Source of the DNA: Trichopria drosophilae
Lineage: Eukaryota; Arthropoda; Insecta; Hymenoptera; Diapriidae
Assembly: GCA_030407085.1 (NCBI GenBank)
Contig: CM059582.1
Coordinates: 53,581,001 to 53,645,000, forward strand
Reading direction: 5' to 3'
Length of the DNA: 64,000 nt
Within the stretch, counting starts at the first letter, position 1. Each line of letters begins with the position of its first letter. The notes below the pieces were generated by a model. It was not told the DNA's origin. It saw only the letters and a program-made list of their open reading frames with translations, and did not search any database. Of the stretch, positions 36,801 through 48,304 are shown one piece after another. The translations under genes were made by a program, and so were the position numbers.

Positions 36801-39260
36801 ACCATTCTCTGTAAAACACTCAAAACTGATAAATTGAGAAATTTAGCAACAAACATTTTTTATCGAATCACAATAAATACTAATAATATCAACAATTTTA
36901 GATTCAAACTCCATTCTGATTGAATTCAATCACAATTCTGATTTATATCATTTTGAATGTCATTTTTTATTATCTAACTTATCACTTTGACGATTCAATG
37001 CACCAAATTCTTCGAGGATAATAATGTAAAAAATCACAGCAGTGAGCATTTTTTGAAAACAAAATACTTCTTGTTGATCTATTGTTACTCCACCAAATCC
37101 TTCATAAATATGGAAATCGGTAGAATAATTTTAAATATACGTATTGTAGATAGCATAAAAATTGTTATTGTTAATAAAATATGTGAATTACTTAGCATTG
37201 TGTAATTACTCATTAAGACGGCATATTACATTTTGTGCCAACGCGTATATGAAGATAACTGGGGAAATTCACATAATCAAATGTATAACTGCACAGAGTT
37301 CATCCAGGCAGACAATTTGTCACTTCCTTATCACTGTCATCCGCCAACTCTTTCGCATTCTCCTTCTGACTACATTATCGCGTTCTGAAATATTACTAAA
37401 TGAGCTGACATTTGGCAGTTTTAGGTCCGCTAAAAAAATTTCGATTTATGACTGGCCTGAATGGGACATGGTTTAGTCCTAATGTTTCCTGTAGCACAGT
37501 TAGGTGAAACTTACTTTTCAGTGGTAATAATTAAATTAAAAGAAGTTTATTTCAAAATATACTAATATTAATTTATACGTAACAAATTAAACAATCCAGT
37601 GTTCTTTTTATTATACTTACTGCTGGCAAAAGCATAAAATATCGTTTTGTTTCAAATTAAAAAAGTTAGGTTAAGAAGTTATAAAACGTTTACATTATGA
37701 TAGATTTAGATGTTATTTAAGAAGCTTTATTTGAAGCATTAGAACAAGCTTTCATCAAATTTCTATTCTAAGGTTTTGTGCTGCCTACTTACATGTACTA
37801 ATTTCAACTTGATATTAGATAAATACAATCATCAGTTAGAAACAATAACAATAACGCATACAAGCAAAAAGTTTGGATAAAATTTACTTTGGTAAAGAGT
37901 ACATTTCAAATATTTATTAAGTATAAGTCGATTAGATTAGTGGTTATAACAAATTCACTGCACATTCATTCGGTTAGTTGTTTCATAGTGTGAAGAGTTG
38001 AAATTAGTATAAATTAACGACTATTAAAATATTTATTAACGTGAGTAAAGTACAACTTTGTAGATGAAATCTGAAATACTTGAAAATTTAGTTATTACAA
38101 ATCATGCATAAGACATATTCTTACACTGAAAATATAATATTTTTGTAATATTATTCAAATTTTTGTTTGGCTGTTATAATTATTTTTTTTCATTGCATTT
38201 ATTAAGTTTCATTACAAGTTCGCCACTTTTTCATTTCTCATGTGCGAATTTTCAAACAAACAAAAATATATTATAAACAGCAATGAAGAAGATTAAAAAA
38301 CTGGCTCAACTTGTGATTAGAACATGAAAATTAGTTGGAGAGTAAAGTTTTAGTAATCTTGATTGCCATCGATGCTGAACTTTCGGTTAATTCCACTGCT
38401 GTTCGAACTTTTAATTTCTTAACGATTGATTTGCACCGGAAAATCCCGTTCAAAATTTCTGAATGTTCTTAAGCCATAATTATATGCAGAATGATTCTGA
38501 ATGATGCTGAAGTTAGCTGATGGGAGTCTGTTGAATATATAGGCGTTACAACCAAAACTATTTCAGGGGAAACTGACGAAGAGATCTAGTCAAGACCATA
38601 TAGATTTTTCTTTAACTATTCTTGCTAATACTATACACAAAACTTAATTATCGCACCATCTTAATTATTCATAAAAATATGTCCAGCATGCGTTGAACTA
38701 CTTGAAAATGTTTTCTATACTTCTTTTAGAACTGTTAAATCGGAAAGCATTGCCAATAACAATTTAATTGCATTAAAAAAAGAAACAATAGTGACACGTT
38801 CTGACCGATTACGGTCAAACATTACGTTTCTTTTTTTCTATAATTAAAAATGTCCAATTTTGTTATCAATATTTTTTAATTAGGAGAACTGAAAATAGCT
38901 TAATGATATGCTGGACATCTAGTATCCGTGAGCGTTGGAAAAATTTCTATTTCTGTATTTTTTTTTCGCATAATTGCCATTACATGGGTAATCATTGTAC
39001 ATTATTGTTATGAAGTAGTAATTGTTCTTTTGAAATGCTAGTATGGGTAGCAGCAGATAAAAAATTCTAAAGTTTTGAATACCATTATCCGCGAGTAATC
39101 CCTGAAATATTTTTCGTTGGGACACCTATGTCTCACAGTACCATCTCCACCTCTAAGTATCTATTGACTTTATATAGGATTAGTTTTTTTTTGTTTTTTG
39201 GTGGCTGTCTTAACTCAGTAAAGATTCAATGAATTATCACCGCTTTTCAGCAAAAAAATA
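36801..39260. other. AT-rich DNA, no feature
   Basis: About 2.4 kb, AT-rich. A 104-codon plus frame (37162-37476) and a 68-codon minus frame (38919-39125) resemble no known protein. Confidence 0.55.
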
Positions 39261-39267
39261 ATCTTCG

Positions 39268-39396
39268 TGGCTCAGGCGGTAACGGTTTCAGTGTGGGTTC
39301 CTACATTTCATATATACAAATGTGAAGTATGGCGCCATCTTCTTAAGTCGATCTGCCCGTTAAATAATACATATAAAAAGAAAAAAAAAATAAATG
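39268..39396 (+). mobile_element. Possible tRNA-derived SINE
   Basis: CGTGGCTCAGGCGGTAACGG closely matches the 5' end of a tRNA including the polymerase III box A (TGGCTCAGGCGG). A GTGGGTTCC word follows at a tRNA-like distance as a weak box B. The segment ends about 100 bp later in an A-rich tail (AAAAAGAAAAAAAAAATAAA, near 39376). Head, length and tail fit a short SINE. Box B is poor and no target duplication is evident. Confidence 0.4.
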
Positions 39397-40144
39397 TGAC
39401 GGCAAAATTTTAGTAGCCACGCCAAAAAAATGTGTTAACATTTTAAATGGTCTTTGTAGCTAACTTTCTTAGCAGCCTGTACACTATTCGTTGCAGTTTA
39501 AAACTTTTAAGGATGTAATATATTACAGCAATGGCACACTGCTTCGTTCATAATCTTTGGAGTTATTCATAGAATCCCTATAATTAAAATTGTGAATGTA
39601 TGGTGTCACTTAATGTTTCTACCAATTTCGTATAGGATTCTACCGTTTTAATTAGAACGCAGACGGTATCTGCATAAATCCAATAATCGATAGTCATGTC
39701 AGAGATTAAAAAATAAATTAGTTTGATACATTTTTGCTTATTGCATTGTCCACATTCTGTTAAAATATAAAACCGATATTACTCATGAACCAACTTCGAA
39801 ATAAATCTATTTTCTTGTTTTTTGCTTTAAAACAAAACATACATGCGTTGTCTTTGCTCGCTCGACTTATGTCCAAATCCAAGTAATAGCAATAATAATT
39901 TGTTGAAATTCCTCAATAGCTTTTAAAATTTAACGGGTTTATTCTTAAATACAGGTTGAACCCGCACTTGCCTTTTGCGTTGCATCATTAATGTTCAAAA
40001 GAAACTTCAACATAAAACATTAGGTATTTACTACAAATTTTATTTCTTCATAAAAAGTCCAAAACTGGTCCATCTTTCTTTATTCTTTTTGTAAGTAAAG
40101 TGCTCTGAAAATTGAATTATATATTTAATGAATACCTGAAGATA
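39397..40144. other. AT-rich DNA, no feature
   Basis: AT-rich and without open frames of note or repeat structure. Confidence 0.6.
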
Positions 40145-40730
40145 TCTCAAGGCCTGATCAAGAATGTAGCGTGTAATCGGTTCAGAATCTGATCAGCCAT
40201 CGAGGAATCACGCACTGGGCAGAGATCTTTCAGAAGTCACTCTAAAATTTTAGTTTATGACAAGACAATAGAAAATTTGTAGCTAATTATTTTCATATTT
40301 TGTTAATTACAATATCCAGAGCTGGGTATTCACCTATTTAATACAATAGGAATTTCGATTATTTAATTGACATCTATTTCAAATATATTGAAAGGAAATA
40401 GCAGGTCATGATCAGGCATCAATCCTGTTATTTAATGCAAACCCTTCTTATGAAATCAGGATTACAGACCAATCAGGCATTAATCACACTAATACAACTT
40501 CCAAATACGATTGTAGTAAACATGAAGAAACGACTAACGTCTGAAATGACAAATCTTATTTAATCCTCTCAAGTCCTGATTAGAGAATTACTCACGAACT
40601 TATGATAAGACAAGTCGTATTGAATCATGATCAGCACATGATAAGACATAAATCAGGAATTCTTCACAAGGCATGCGTTAATGAATCCTGATTAGATCAT
40701 GATCAACTATCCCTCACAAATTCCTTGTAA

Positions 40731-41049
40731 GGTATGCCTTATTAAATCCTGATCAGGCCAAGATAAGGCATCAATCAGAAACTCCTGATAAAACTTGTCC
40801 TACTGAATCTTGATCAGAATCTAGTTACGCTGGAATCAGGTATGCATAATAAGGCGCACGTTATCACCAAAGGATCAGGTCCTGATCAATATTCATGCAG
40901 CCCGAAAATATTACTACTCCGGCTAGTGATCAGTACTCAGCATTGAGATAAACAAAGCAGTTTCGTCATTTATTGTTTCTAAGAATATTTTGTCTTGAAT
41001 CATTTAAAGTCGATCATAGAAGTTCGCACGATATTTAGTTTTTCCCGAA
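40731..41049 (+). repeat. 319-bp higher-order duplication, copy 1
   Basis: Begins GGTATGCCTTATTAAATCC and ends after AGAAGTTCGCACG. It aligns along its whole length with the next 319 bp at roughly 85-90% identity. It contains several 61-bp units plus about 100 bp of unique sequence. This is a direct tandem duplication younger than the decay of the 61-bp units. Confidence 0.85.
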
Positions 41050-41360
41050 GGCATGCCTTATCAAAACCTGATCAGGCCATGATAAGGCATCAATCAGAAA
41101 CTCCTGATGAAACATATTCTATTCAATCTTGATCAGAATCTAGTTAGGCCCAAAATCAGGTATACATAATAAGGCGCGCGTTATCACCTCATGATCAGGT
41201 CCTGATCAATATTCATGCAGCCTGAAAATATTACTGCTCCGGATGGTGATCAGTGCTTAGCACTGAGATAAACAAAACAGTTTTCGTCAATAATTGTTTT
41301 TAAGAATATTTTGTCCGGAATCAAGTAAAGTAGATCATAGAAGTTCGCACGTTATTTACG
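41050..41360 (+). repeat. 319-bp higher-order duplication, copy 2
   Basis: Begins GGCATGCCTTATCAAAACC and ends after AGAAGTTCGCACGTTATTTA. It is the downstream partner of 40731-41049. Within it TGATCAG words keep the 61-bp step (41062 to 41123). Confidence 0.85.
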
Positions 41361-41700
41361 CATAAACAAGACGCACAAAAAATGATCGATAATGTAGTGG
41401 AGTTGGTTCGACGCGCCAATTGTCGCGTAATTGCGCCGTGAGTGAACGAGCTTTCGTAGTACCGATCCGTTCATAAATTTCCATTCATTAGTGGGACGTG
41501 CCGCCACTGTGTGACCGTGGAGTCGTTCGCTCACTGACCTCGCGATCGTGGCTTATCGCTCGCGTAATCTTTTGTTGCATTTGCGCTTACAATAGACTAT
41601 GCTGGATTCGGGAACATTCACACACATACAAGTGCAAAATCTTCTATTGTTGACAGTCTCTCTCGACCATTTTAAAGGATGTCTTTTGGCTCTTTCCAAA
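41361..41700. other. GC/CpG-richer patch next to the satellite
   Basis: CpG-rich (GGTTCGACGCGCCAATTGTC, GACCTCGCGATCGTGG). It holds a 60-codon minus frame (41352-41534) with no recognisable domain. It starts where the 319-bp duplication ends. Confidence 0.35.
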
Positions 41701-44700
41701 GATGAATTTGAATCTGAATTCGAACGAGTCGCGTCATTTGGGATATTGCAAGATCGTTAACTTCTTTATCCCAATCCTCTGGTGACCAAAGAAAGACAGG
41801 ATATTTTATATGTTCGGGAAGCTAATGATCATTGGACAACTTGTGAACATGTCGTAATCCCATAGATATGTATATATACATTTTTATATTCACGTTCATG
41901 TCAAAGGAAAGAGTACTGAGTGTAAATTTTCCATTATACCAAAATAATAACTACTTCTGTTTATGACATCAGCTAAATCTGAATTGCCAATCACGTGACA
42001 ATCACCGGAAAACCATGTTACTTTAACTAAACCATGGTACTTTAGGTTTCTTTCTTATAGTAAGTCGTCACATACAAGGTCGCTAAGATGAAATTGGAAG
42101 TATGACTGAAACCCTCAAGATGACGTTATAAGCACGCCGAACATTTGATAAGTCACTGATTATCTTCGTACAAAAATGTTTCGATCCCTGGCGGATCTCA
42201 GGCGGATCTACTATATCTACATTTTTTAAGACGATCCCGCATTATTTTTCTCACGTTTCATGTTCCAAAAATCTATTATGGATGTAACATTTAGCGAATT
42301 GTTACCAATAAAGTAATGGCCGTTGTTTTATTTGTATATCTGGAATGTAATCCTAGTTGTTCCTCGTTTGCTCATTCCTTTAACGGTTGCTATGGCAGCG
42401 TTGTCCTGAAATCACAATCTACTTATTCCTTTGAAGATGTATTAATATTCATAATGTAGAGGCTTTCGGAATGGCTGAACATAATTCATTACAGACTACA
42501 AAGTCACTGCATACGCGGAGCTTATTTTAAAATATGTCTAGCATTCTCCGAGATCTGATGTTTTTTCCAATTTATATTTATTTTTCCATTAGTGTATAAT
42601 TAAATAGAATTGCATAGATGATCTGTATATTAATGTATACACTCTTAAGTAGATGAAATAACTTGCTTAGTCTAAGAAAAAGTTGCTAAGATATTTCAAT
42701 TATTTGGAGTATACTTCGAATTCTATGGAGTAAATTAGGGTAGTCGGTACGTTGGTCACCCTACAATGATTAACCACGTGACTTATATTTTATTTAAGCG
42801 TTGTACTAAAAAGCATATACAAAAATTAATTAGGCGTATTTTGGAAATAATTTCATGTTAGCCAAATAAGATGTATTAATAAGTTATAAAATAAATCATA
42901 TTGGAAAGTCATGTTGACCTATACGGTATGTTGACGGCAGCTCACAGAACTCTGAAGTTTCTAATAAATATGATGTTTTCTTTACGGATTTTTTATTAGA
43001 ATACCTATTAATAGTCATAAATAAACGAAAATAGTGTAATGAATAGGCGAAAAATATAACTATTGGCTCGTATTGATCACCGGCCAATCATTGTACGTTT
43101 TGATGCCAGTTATATTTTCCTTCAAAATGAACTTACTGCTTTTTTTTCTGTCTGTAGTTGTCAACATAACCTTTCGGTGTCTCATGCGAATTGCATTTAC
43201 ACCTTACGTCCTCGAAACAAAGGAATCAAATTTTGGACCCTGAGACAACTTATAGATTACAAAAAATCCAGTTTCAATGGAATTGATGCGTTTTTGCAGG
43301 CAGAAAACACGAAAAAACAAACTTATCGAAAAACATAAAAATAATCCAACCTTAAAGTGAGGTTACATTAATAGGTTCGTTTTTATTTAGTATAAACATT
43401 TACTTTACTTACCGAAAAACGGAGAAATGATATCGCACAACCATGAGTAAAAAGACGACACTTTGAACAGAATCAAACTCTAAGTTACAAGAATTTTATA
43501 CAATCTAACAAATTTTTAATTTCCGAAATAGAATTTTTAATCCAAAATAAATTTAAACAAAAATGGTTGTTTTAAATTAAAATAACACAATTAATTTGTA
43601 ATAGTCCAAACATTTCAACAATTAATTTGTTACATTCCAATTCGGCAATTTTTTGAATTATAAAAACTGTTTTATAACTTAAAAAAATGTTGCCTTGTTT
43701 TTAAAAAAAGTCGGTAAAGATACTAGTTTCTAATTAAAATAAACCTTTTATCTGAGTGTACATATTTTTTTTGAAATTTATGTACAATTTTACATTTTAG
43801 ATGGATGATTTAAAAATAATTTGCTTCTTCCTTGTTTTATCTTTCTTGGATAGGATTGACCAATAATTTACATATGCTTGACAGATCATTCATGAACGGT
43901 ATATGGAAAATAGTTCCATCACTTTGCAAGTAGTTTATGCCACGTTTCAGCAGTGTACTATTCAAACAAGACATGGCGTTAAACGTATTTAAGGAAATTT
44001 ATTCCGACGGAATGAAACTCTGACGAATTAATATAGAATACACGCTCCAAATACATACTTATTGTATTTGTTATTCTAGGTTTCCAGCGAGCCGATCGCA
44101 ACATAACGTTACGCAGTTTTTTCATATTACTTTGTAAAACGTGAATATATCAACAAATTCGAAAATAGTGGACAGTAATTTTTCAATTCATTTTATATGT
44201 TTTTTAAATTTAATTATTTCAATTTTATACTGATATAAGCTCTAGAGTATACTAGTAACAAAAATTACAAAATGATTAGGAATAAAGCGAACTTGGAATA
44301 TACATATTTCCATGATTATAAACTAATAAATTTTCTAAACAAGAAATACAATAAAGTTACATTAAATATAATAAACTTGTTATTAACAAGCAATGCTAAA
44401 TTAACGAAATAATGCATTTCCATACTAGTATAAGATAAACCTGATAGAAATAATTGATTAAAAGAAAACACCTCTCGAATTTAATCATTTTTCAACGAGT
44501 ACGCGATATCTTGCACAAAATGGATTACCCTGAAATTTTTACTCCAAACAAATTTAGTTAGCGGTTTGAAGCACTCAATATTGGATATTCCGGATACGTA
44601 TTCTCATTTTGCTTCGAAAGTTTTTGAAGTATTAATTTTGCTGCATTTTCATCTTCCTGCTTTCAAGCAAAAATATTTCTATATTGATTTGGGTTTAGTT

Positions 44701-45250
44701 TTATTGAAATACGAAAATGAAATATTTGTATTTTTACGCGTACATGTATTTTGCTAGTTTTAGTTCATCCTTATAACGAGGAAACTATATTCTACCACCA
44801 TTTTTCTATTAACAAACACTCAAGACACAAAAAATATATATCATCAAATATTTATGAACGGAGAAAATTGATAGCCCTTACACTAAATTAAAATAATGGT
44901 TTTTTATATTAAATATTAGTATATTTTTAAAATTTTAATAAATTTTGTTTATTAATTCACGAGTAGTGTTCGATTAAAAAAAAACGGGTTTAAGAAATTG
45001 GTCACAACATTTTTCGGGGTTACTAAAACACTAACCCAGGTGCCACAAAGTTGAGTATTTTAATTACCTCTCTATTGCTTTTTTAAATTCCATTAAAAAG
45101 TTGTAGCTAAAAAACAGAACCCATAAGTAATTCTCCCCTATAATAAATCATATATTCACTTGTACTTCAACTTACCAGTTGAATTTTACTTTTTATACAG
45201 ATTTTTATACATTTTGACTTAATTGCAGTAAAATAATTTGTCTTATATGT
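41701..45250. other. AT-rich DNA, no gene
   Basis: About 3.5 kb. ACAATTAATTTGT recurs at about 43587 and 43618 but no larger repeat is seen. A 91-codon frame at 43063-43338 has no recognisable domain and overlaps a minus frame at its start. A 63-codon frame at 44566-44757 is unremarkable. Confidence 0.5.
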
Positions 45251-45872
45251 CACACTACTCAAGTGTCTGACACCGATTTTTCGGAAAATTTGATATGTCG
45301 TAGTAAACGAAAAACAAAGGCACATATTTTTTTAAATAGTCGGTGAAACGTTTTCAAGAGGTGAAACAGCTTCCCTAAAATAGGGGTAAAATAGAAAATT
45401 TGCGATATCTTTCAGACTAATAAACCGAATTAAATGATTTTGGGCATACACGTAACGTTCGATAAAAGACAAAAATCAGACTATAGGAACGATGGAAAAA
45501 GCAAAAATTTGAGGATAAACTGCCCCTAAAATGAACGACCAAAAAAATATCGTTTTTGATCTCATCAAAGTATGATAAAGAAAAATATTCATTTTAGGAG
45601 TCGTTTACGCCATAATTTTCACCCCTTCTCGAATGTGCTGTCTTTGATTTTTATCATTAATCGAAAGATTCTTTTATACTGAAAAACATTCAATTTGGTT
45701 CACTATTCTCATATATATCGCAATTTTTCTATTTAACTATATATTGGTCTTCCGTTTTGCCCCTCAAAAGCGTTTTACCAAGAACAGAAAAAAATACGTG
45801 TTTCTTCATTACGCTGCACCATATCCAAATTTCAGAAATATCGGAGTCTTACACTTGGATAGTAACTTGTAC
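45251..45872. mobile_element. Long foldback element (about 300-bp inverted arms)
   Basis: Left words such as AAGTGTCTGACACCGAT, AAATAGAAAATTTGCGATAT, AACCGAATTAAATGATTTT and GATAAAAGACAAAAATCA match, in order, the reverse complement of the right half (AAGTGTAAGACTCCGAT, AAATAGAAAAATTGCGATAT, AACCAAATTGAATGTTTTT, GATAAAAATCAAAG). The start at 45261 pairs with 45856, so the centre is near 45558 (TTTGATCTCATCAAAG). Nothing coding is present. It is similar in size and design to the element at 1385-1975 but different in sequence. A palindromic non-autonomous transposon is the best reading. Confidence 0.75.
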
Positions 45873-45992
45873 TAATATGAAATCACATTGGAAAAAAGTG
45901 GTCCGACCCTTAGAGTGAAGACACTGTTATACATTCAGAAAGTGAATCAAATAACCACTTTATTAAAGAATATTGTTTAAAGATATTTTTAA

Positions 45993-46380
45993 CACTACAC
46001 AGCAAAAAAAGTATTAAAATTGTTACATCTCAAATTAAGCACGGTATTTAATTTCAGTCTAAAATTGAGCTCATTTTCTTAAATTAAGTCAATATTTGCA
46101 CTTAAAACCTTGTTTTTAGTTTTGAAAACTTACTTTTAGTCAATATTTAGGTTTGAAATAAGAATTCTCTAACTTATGTGTAACAATCTCGAAAAATTAT
46201 TCTTTAAGCATAATTCTCGACTAAAATTAAACTTTGCTGTCTGAAAGTAAGACTTTAAGCGCAAATATTGACTTAATTTAAGAAAATTAGCTGAATTTGA
46301 GACTGAAATTAAGCCTGTTACAGTGCTTGGCTAAACAATTTTGAGATGTAACAATTTTAAGACTTTTTTTTATGTGTACG
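45993..46380. mobile_element. Foldback MITE, about 120-bp terminal inverted repeats
   Basis: Left AAAAAAAGTATTAAAATTGT and ACATCTCAAA match the reverse complement of the right end (AAAAAAAAGTCTTAAAATTG, TTACATCTCAAA). Further in, ATTTTCTTAAATTAAGTC with AATATTTGCACTTAAA on the left matches TTTTCTTAAATTAAGTC with AATATTTGCGCTTAAA on the reversed right. The arms are about 85% identical, the best preserved foldback in the window. The loop is about 140 bp. It abuts the GCGCCC repeat at 46380, so one may have inserted next to or into the other. Confidence 0.8.
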
Positions 46381-46576
46381 GGAGTAGAACTCGATTTTGC
46401 GCCCTGCCTCAAAATCGTTGGGAGTAAATTATTAAGCCTTACGACTCTCGTGTTAAAAAATATCGTATGCAACACTTGCGAAATACCGATCTCCCACGAG
46501 TGGGATTATTAACCCTCGCTTCGCTCGTGCGACAAACTTCATACTCATCAAATATTTGCAATTGCGCCCTTGTAAC
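46380..46576 (+). repeat. GCGCCC dispersed repeat, copy 1
   Basis: GGGAGTAGAACTCGATTTTG then CGCCC, followed by GTTAAAAAATATCGTATGCA, CTTCGCTCGTGCGACAAACTT and AATTGCGCCCTT. It aligns in the same order with the reverse complement of 50211-50420 and, more weakly, with 57606-57800. No coding capacity. Elements of about 200 bp with shared ends suggest a short mobile repeat; its class is unknown. Confidence 0.65.
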
Positions 46577-46649
46577 ATAATACACTATTAACAAATTCAT
46601 GTTTTCAACTCGTCGAACTTGCTCTCATCGTATCGATGACAACATTTTT

Positions 46650-47060
46650 ATTTTTTTAACTGTGGAGTCAATATTTATAGGTGACTTCCCTCGCGATTGC
46701 CGTTTCTAATGCTCTTCCTCTCAGTTTTGTAAAGTTGATTCCAGAGTCGCAGCTTCTTACCACGTTACTTTCTCTGTATCCGTCTTTCATTGAGGGACCG
46801 CATCCGAGCTTGTGCATTTTCCAGTTCATCGGTGCCTTTGTAGCCAGATAAGCCCCGCGTCGCCCCAGCGTGATGAGAATTTCCATTGAGCGACTGCTCT
46901 GTTCCCCAGTGGCTGATGCGCGCGGTATTCAGCGTTTCGTCGGCTATTTCCGCATCATCGAGGCCCGCGCACAGGTGAGCTTGCCCGTGAACACGATCGA
47001 TAAGGTCTCCTCTGACTTGTGAACTTTGAGCTTATGGCCTTTGCCGAGTGCACGGCTCCA
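46650..47060 (-). other. GC-rich patch, open on both strands, coding status unclear
   Basis: This is the most GC-rich stretch in the window. On the minus strand 47031-46768 is open for 88 codons in one frame, and two annotated-size frames (46886-46668, 47129-46944) lie in another. On the plus strand a frame of about 55 codons leads to a CACAG|GTGAGC donor-like site near 46974. The products are compositionally protein-like (balanced Ala, Gly, Asp, Glu, Arg) but I recognise no family. It could be a decayed exon, a piece of an inserted gene or a CpG island. Confidence 0.3.
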
Positions 47061-47498
47061 TCGAATCCCTTTTATCGAAGAAAATGAAAAAAAGTAGCTC
47101 AAAGAAATCGAAATACAAGTGAATACCACGTAACCGACATCAATTCGTGTTGCTTGATTTTATTCCCTTACAATGCGTTACGCGATGGACATCACTTTCT
47201 AAAGAAGACATTTGTTACTCTATTCTATTTAGTTTCAAAACCAAACATCAAAAGGATGTTACAAATTTACATTGAAAATAATTTTCATTTTTTATCAATA
47301 GTTATATTCATTTTACAATTTATTTCGATGCTTCAGGGTATTTTTGATGAGGGATCTAGACATTTTTGGCGATATTGATGTACTTGATGTGATATCTGCA
47401 TCAATCTATTTCGGTTAGTTTCATACTCTAAATTAAAAAATAGTCAAATACCGTAATGATGAAGGAGTGAAAAGTCTACCTCTAATTTATTGAAGGGT
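47061..47498. other. AT-rich DNA, no feature
   Basis: A 74-codon frame (47154-47378) rich in Phe, Ile and Leu has no recognisable content. Confidence 0.55.
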
Positions 47499-47652
47499 GC
47501 GACAAATCAAAAAGCCAACAGGTAAAAAAAACGCTAGTAAAAAAACTGACACTTCTAAAAATGATTATCCACTTGTGGATATGTCAATTCTTTTGTGTAT
47601 CGGCTTTATGTGACTGTCGGTTTTTTGACCTGTCGGCTTTTTCATTTGTCGG
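47499..47652. mobile_element. CCGAC/AAAAA foldback element, copy 1
   Basis: The left arm (GCGACAAATCAAAAAGCCAA, CAGGTAAAAAAA) is the reverse complement of the right arm (TTTTTTGACCTGTCGGC, TTTTTCATTTGTCGG). The centre holds the palindrome TATCCAC-TT-GTGGATA at 47566-47581. Both arms are built from alternating 5-6 A (or T) and a GAC/GTC word. A longer copy sits at 62933-63231 with the same centre. Confidence 0.7.
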
Positions 47653-48061
47653 GTTTTCGACCAGCTAAATTTTAACTAATGAATTAGTAGCTTTTTACTC
47701 TATATTAGTAAAAATCATGACTGATTCAAATACCCGCACACTTTTCACTCATTTATTAGTATTTCTTGTATAATTCAGGATTGGAGAGTACGGACTTGAA
47801 TTGTCTAATCTTTTTAAATGTAAAAATAGCCTTCAGAATCTAAATCACTTTCAGATGATGAATCTGAGTATTTCCTCAATTTTTTCTTTGTTTCATATTT
47901 GTTTATGTTTTTATCTTTTTTACGTTCTTCGCTATAGTTTTCTTTATAATCTATTTTTCAGATTGTGAATTTATAGGGGCTGTAAAAGACAGTGACATAA
48001 TTATCGAATCACCATGACAACGTCAAAAGTACAGATGGAAATTTTGATGCAATTTTGAAAT

Positions 48062-48304
48062 TTACCCACTCGGTTCTTCACCTTCTCCTCCCGTCTTTTT
48101 ATATTTACCAAAAGAAGGGGAGCGCCACTTCTCCCACTCCCCTCAGTCGAATTATGTTCCTGACGTCACAGCAGGCCTTCCTGAGGCAACAGTCCGCAAG
48201 GTAGGGGAAAAAGAGAGCGGCGACAGGTAAATATAACGAGACCGAACCTGGAAAATATGATGGGACGTAGTATAGCGAGTCGCAATTATACCGGGACTCT
48301 ACTC
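48062..48304 (-). mobile_element. CAGTAGAGTCCCGG MITE, copy A (left end lost)
   Basis: The right end ATTATACCGGGACTCTACT matches the terminal repeat of copies B-D. The left end starts at AAATTTACCCACTCGG and lacks the CAGTAGAGTCCCGG terminus. Internal blocks shared with copy C include CTTCTCCCACTCCCCTCAG, GTTCCTGACGTCACAGCAGG and GCAAGGT. The orientation is the same as copy C and opposite to B and D. A perfect TGACGTCA lies at 48161-48168. Confidence 0.75.

Larger units (their letters stand above)
40145..41360 (+). repeat. TGATCAGG repeat array with 61-bp period (locus 2)
   Basis: TGATCAGG-like words recur throughout (CCTGATCAAG, GTCATGATCAGGCATC, CAATCAGGCATTAATC). In the best part, TGAATC or TAAATC followed by a (C/T/A)TGATCAG-like word begins at 40621, 40682, 40743 and 40804, exactly 61 bases apart. 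Within each unit the words ATAAGGCAT, AATCAGG and TAAGGCATGCCTTAT recur. The core CCTGATCAGG is itself palindromic. The part 40250-40390 is degenerate or interrupted. Confidence 0.75.
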
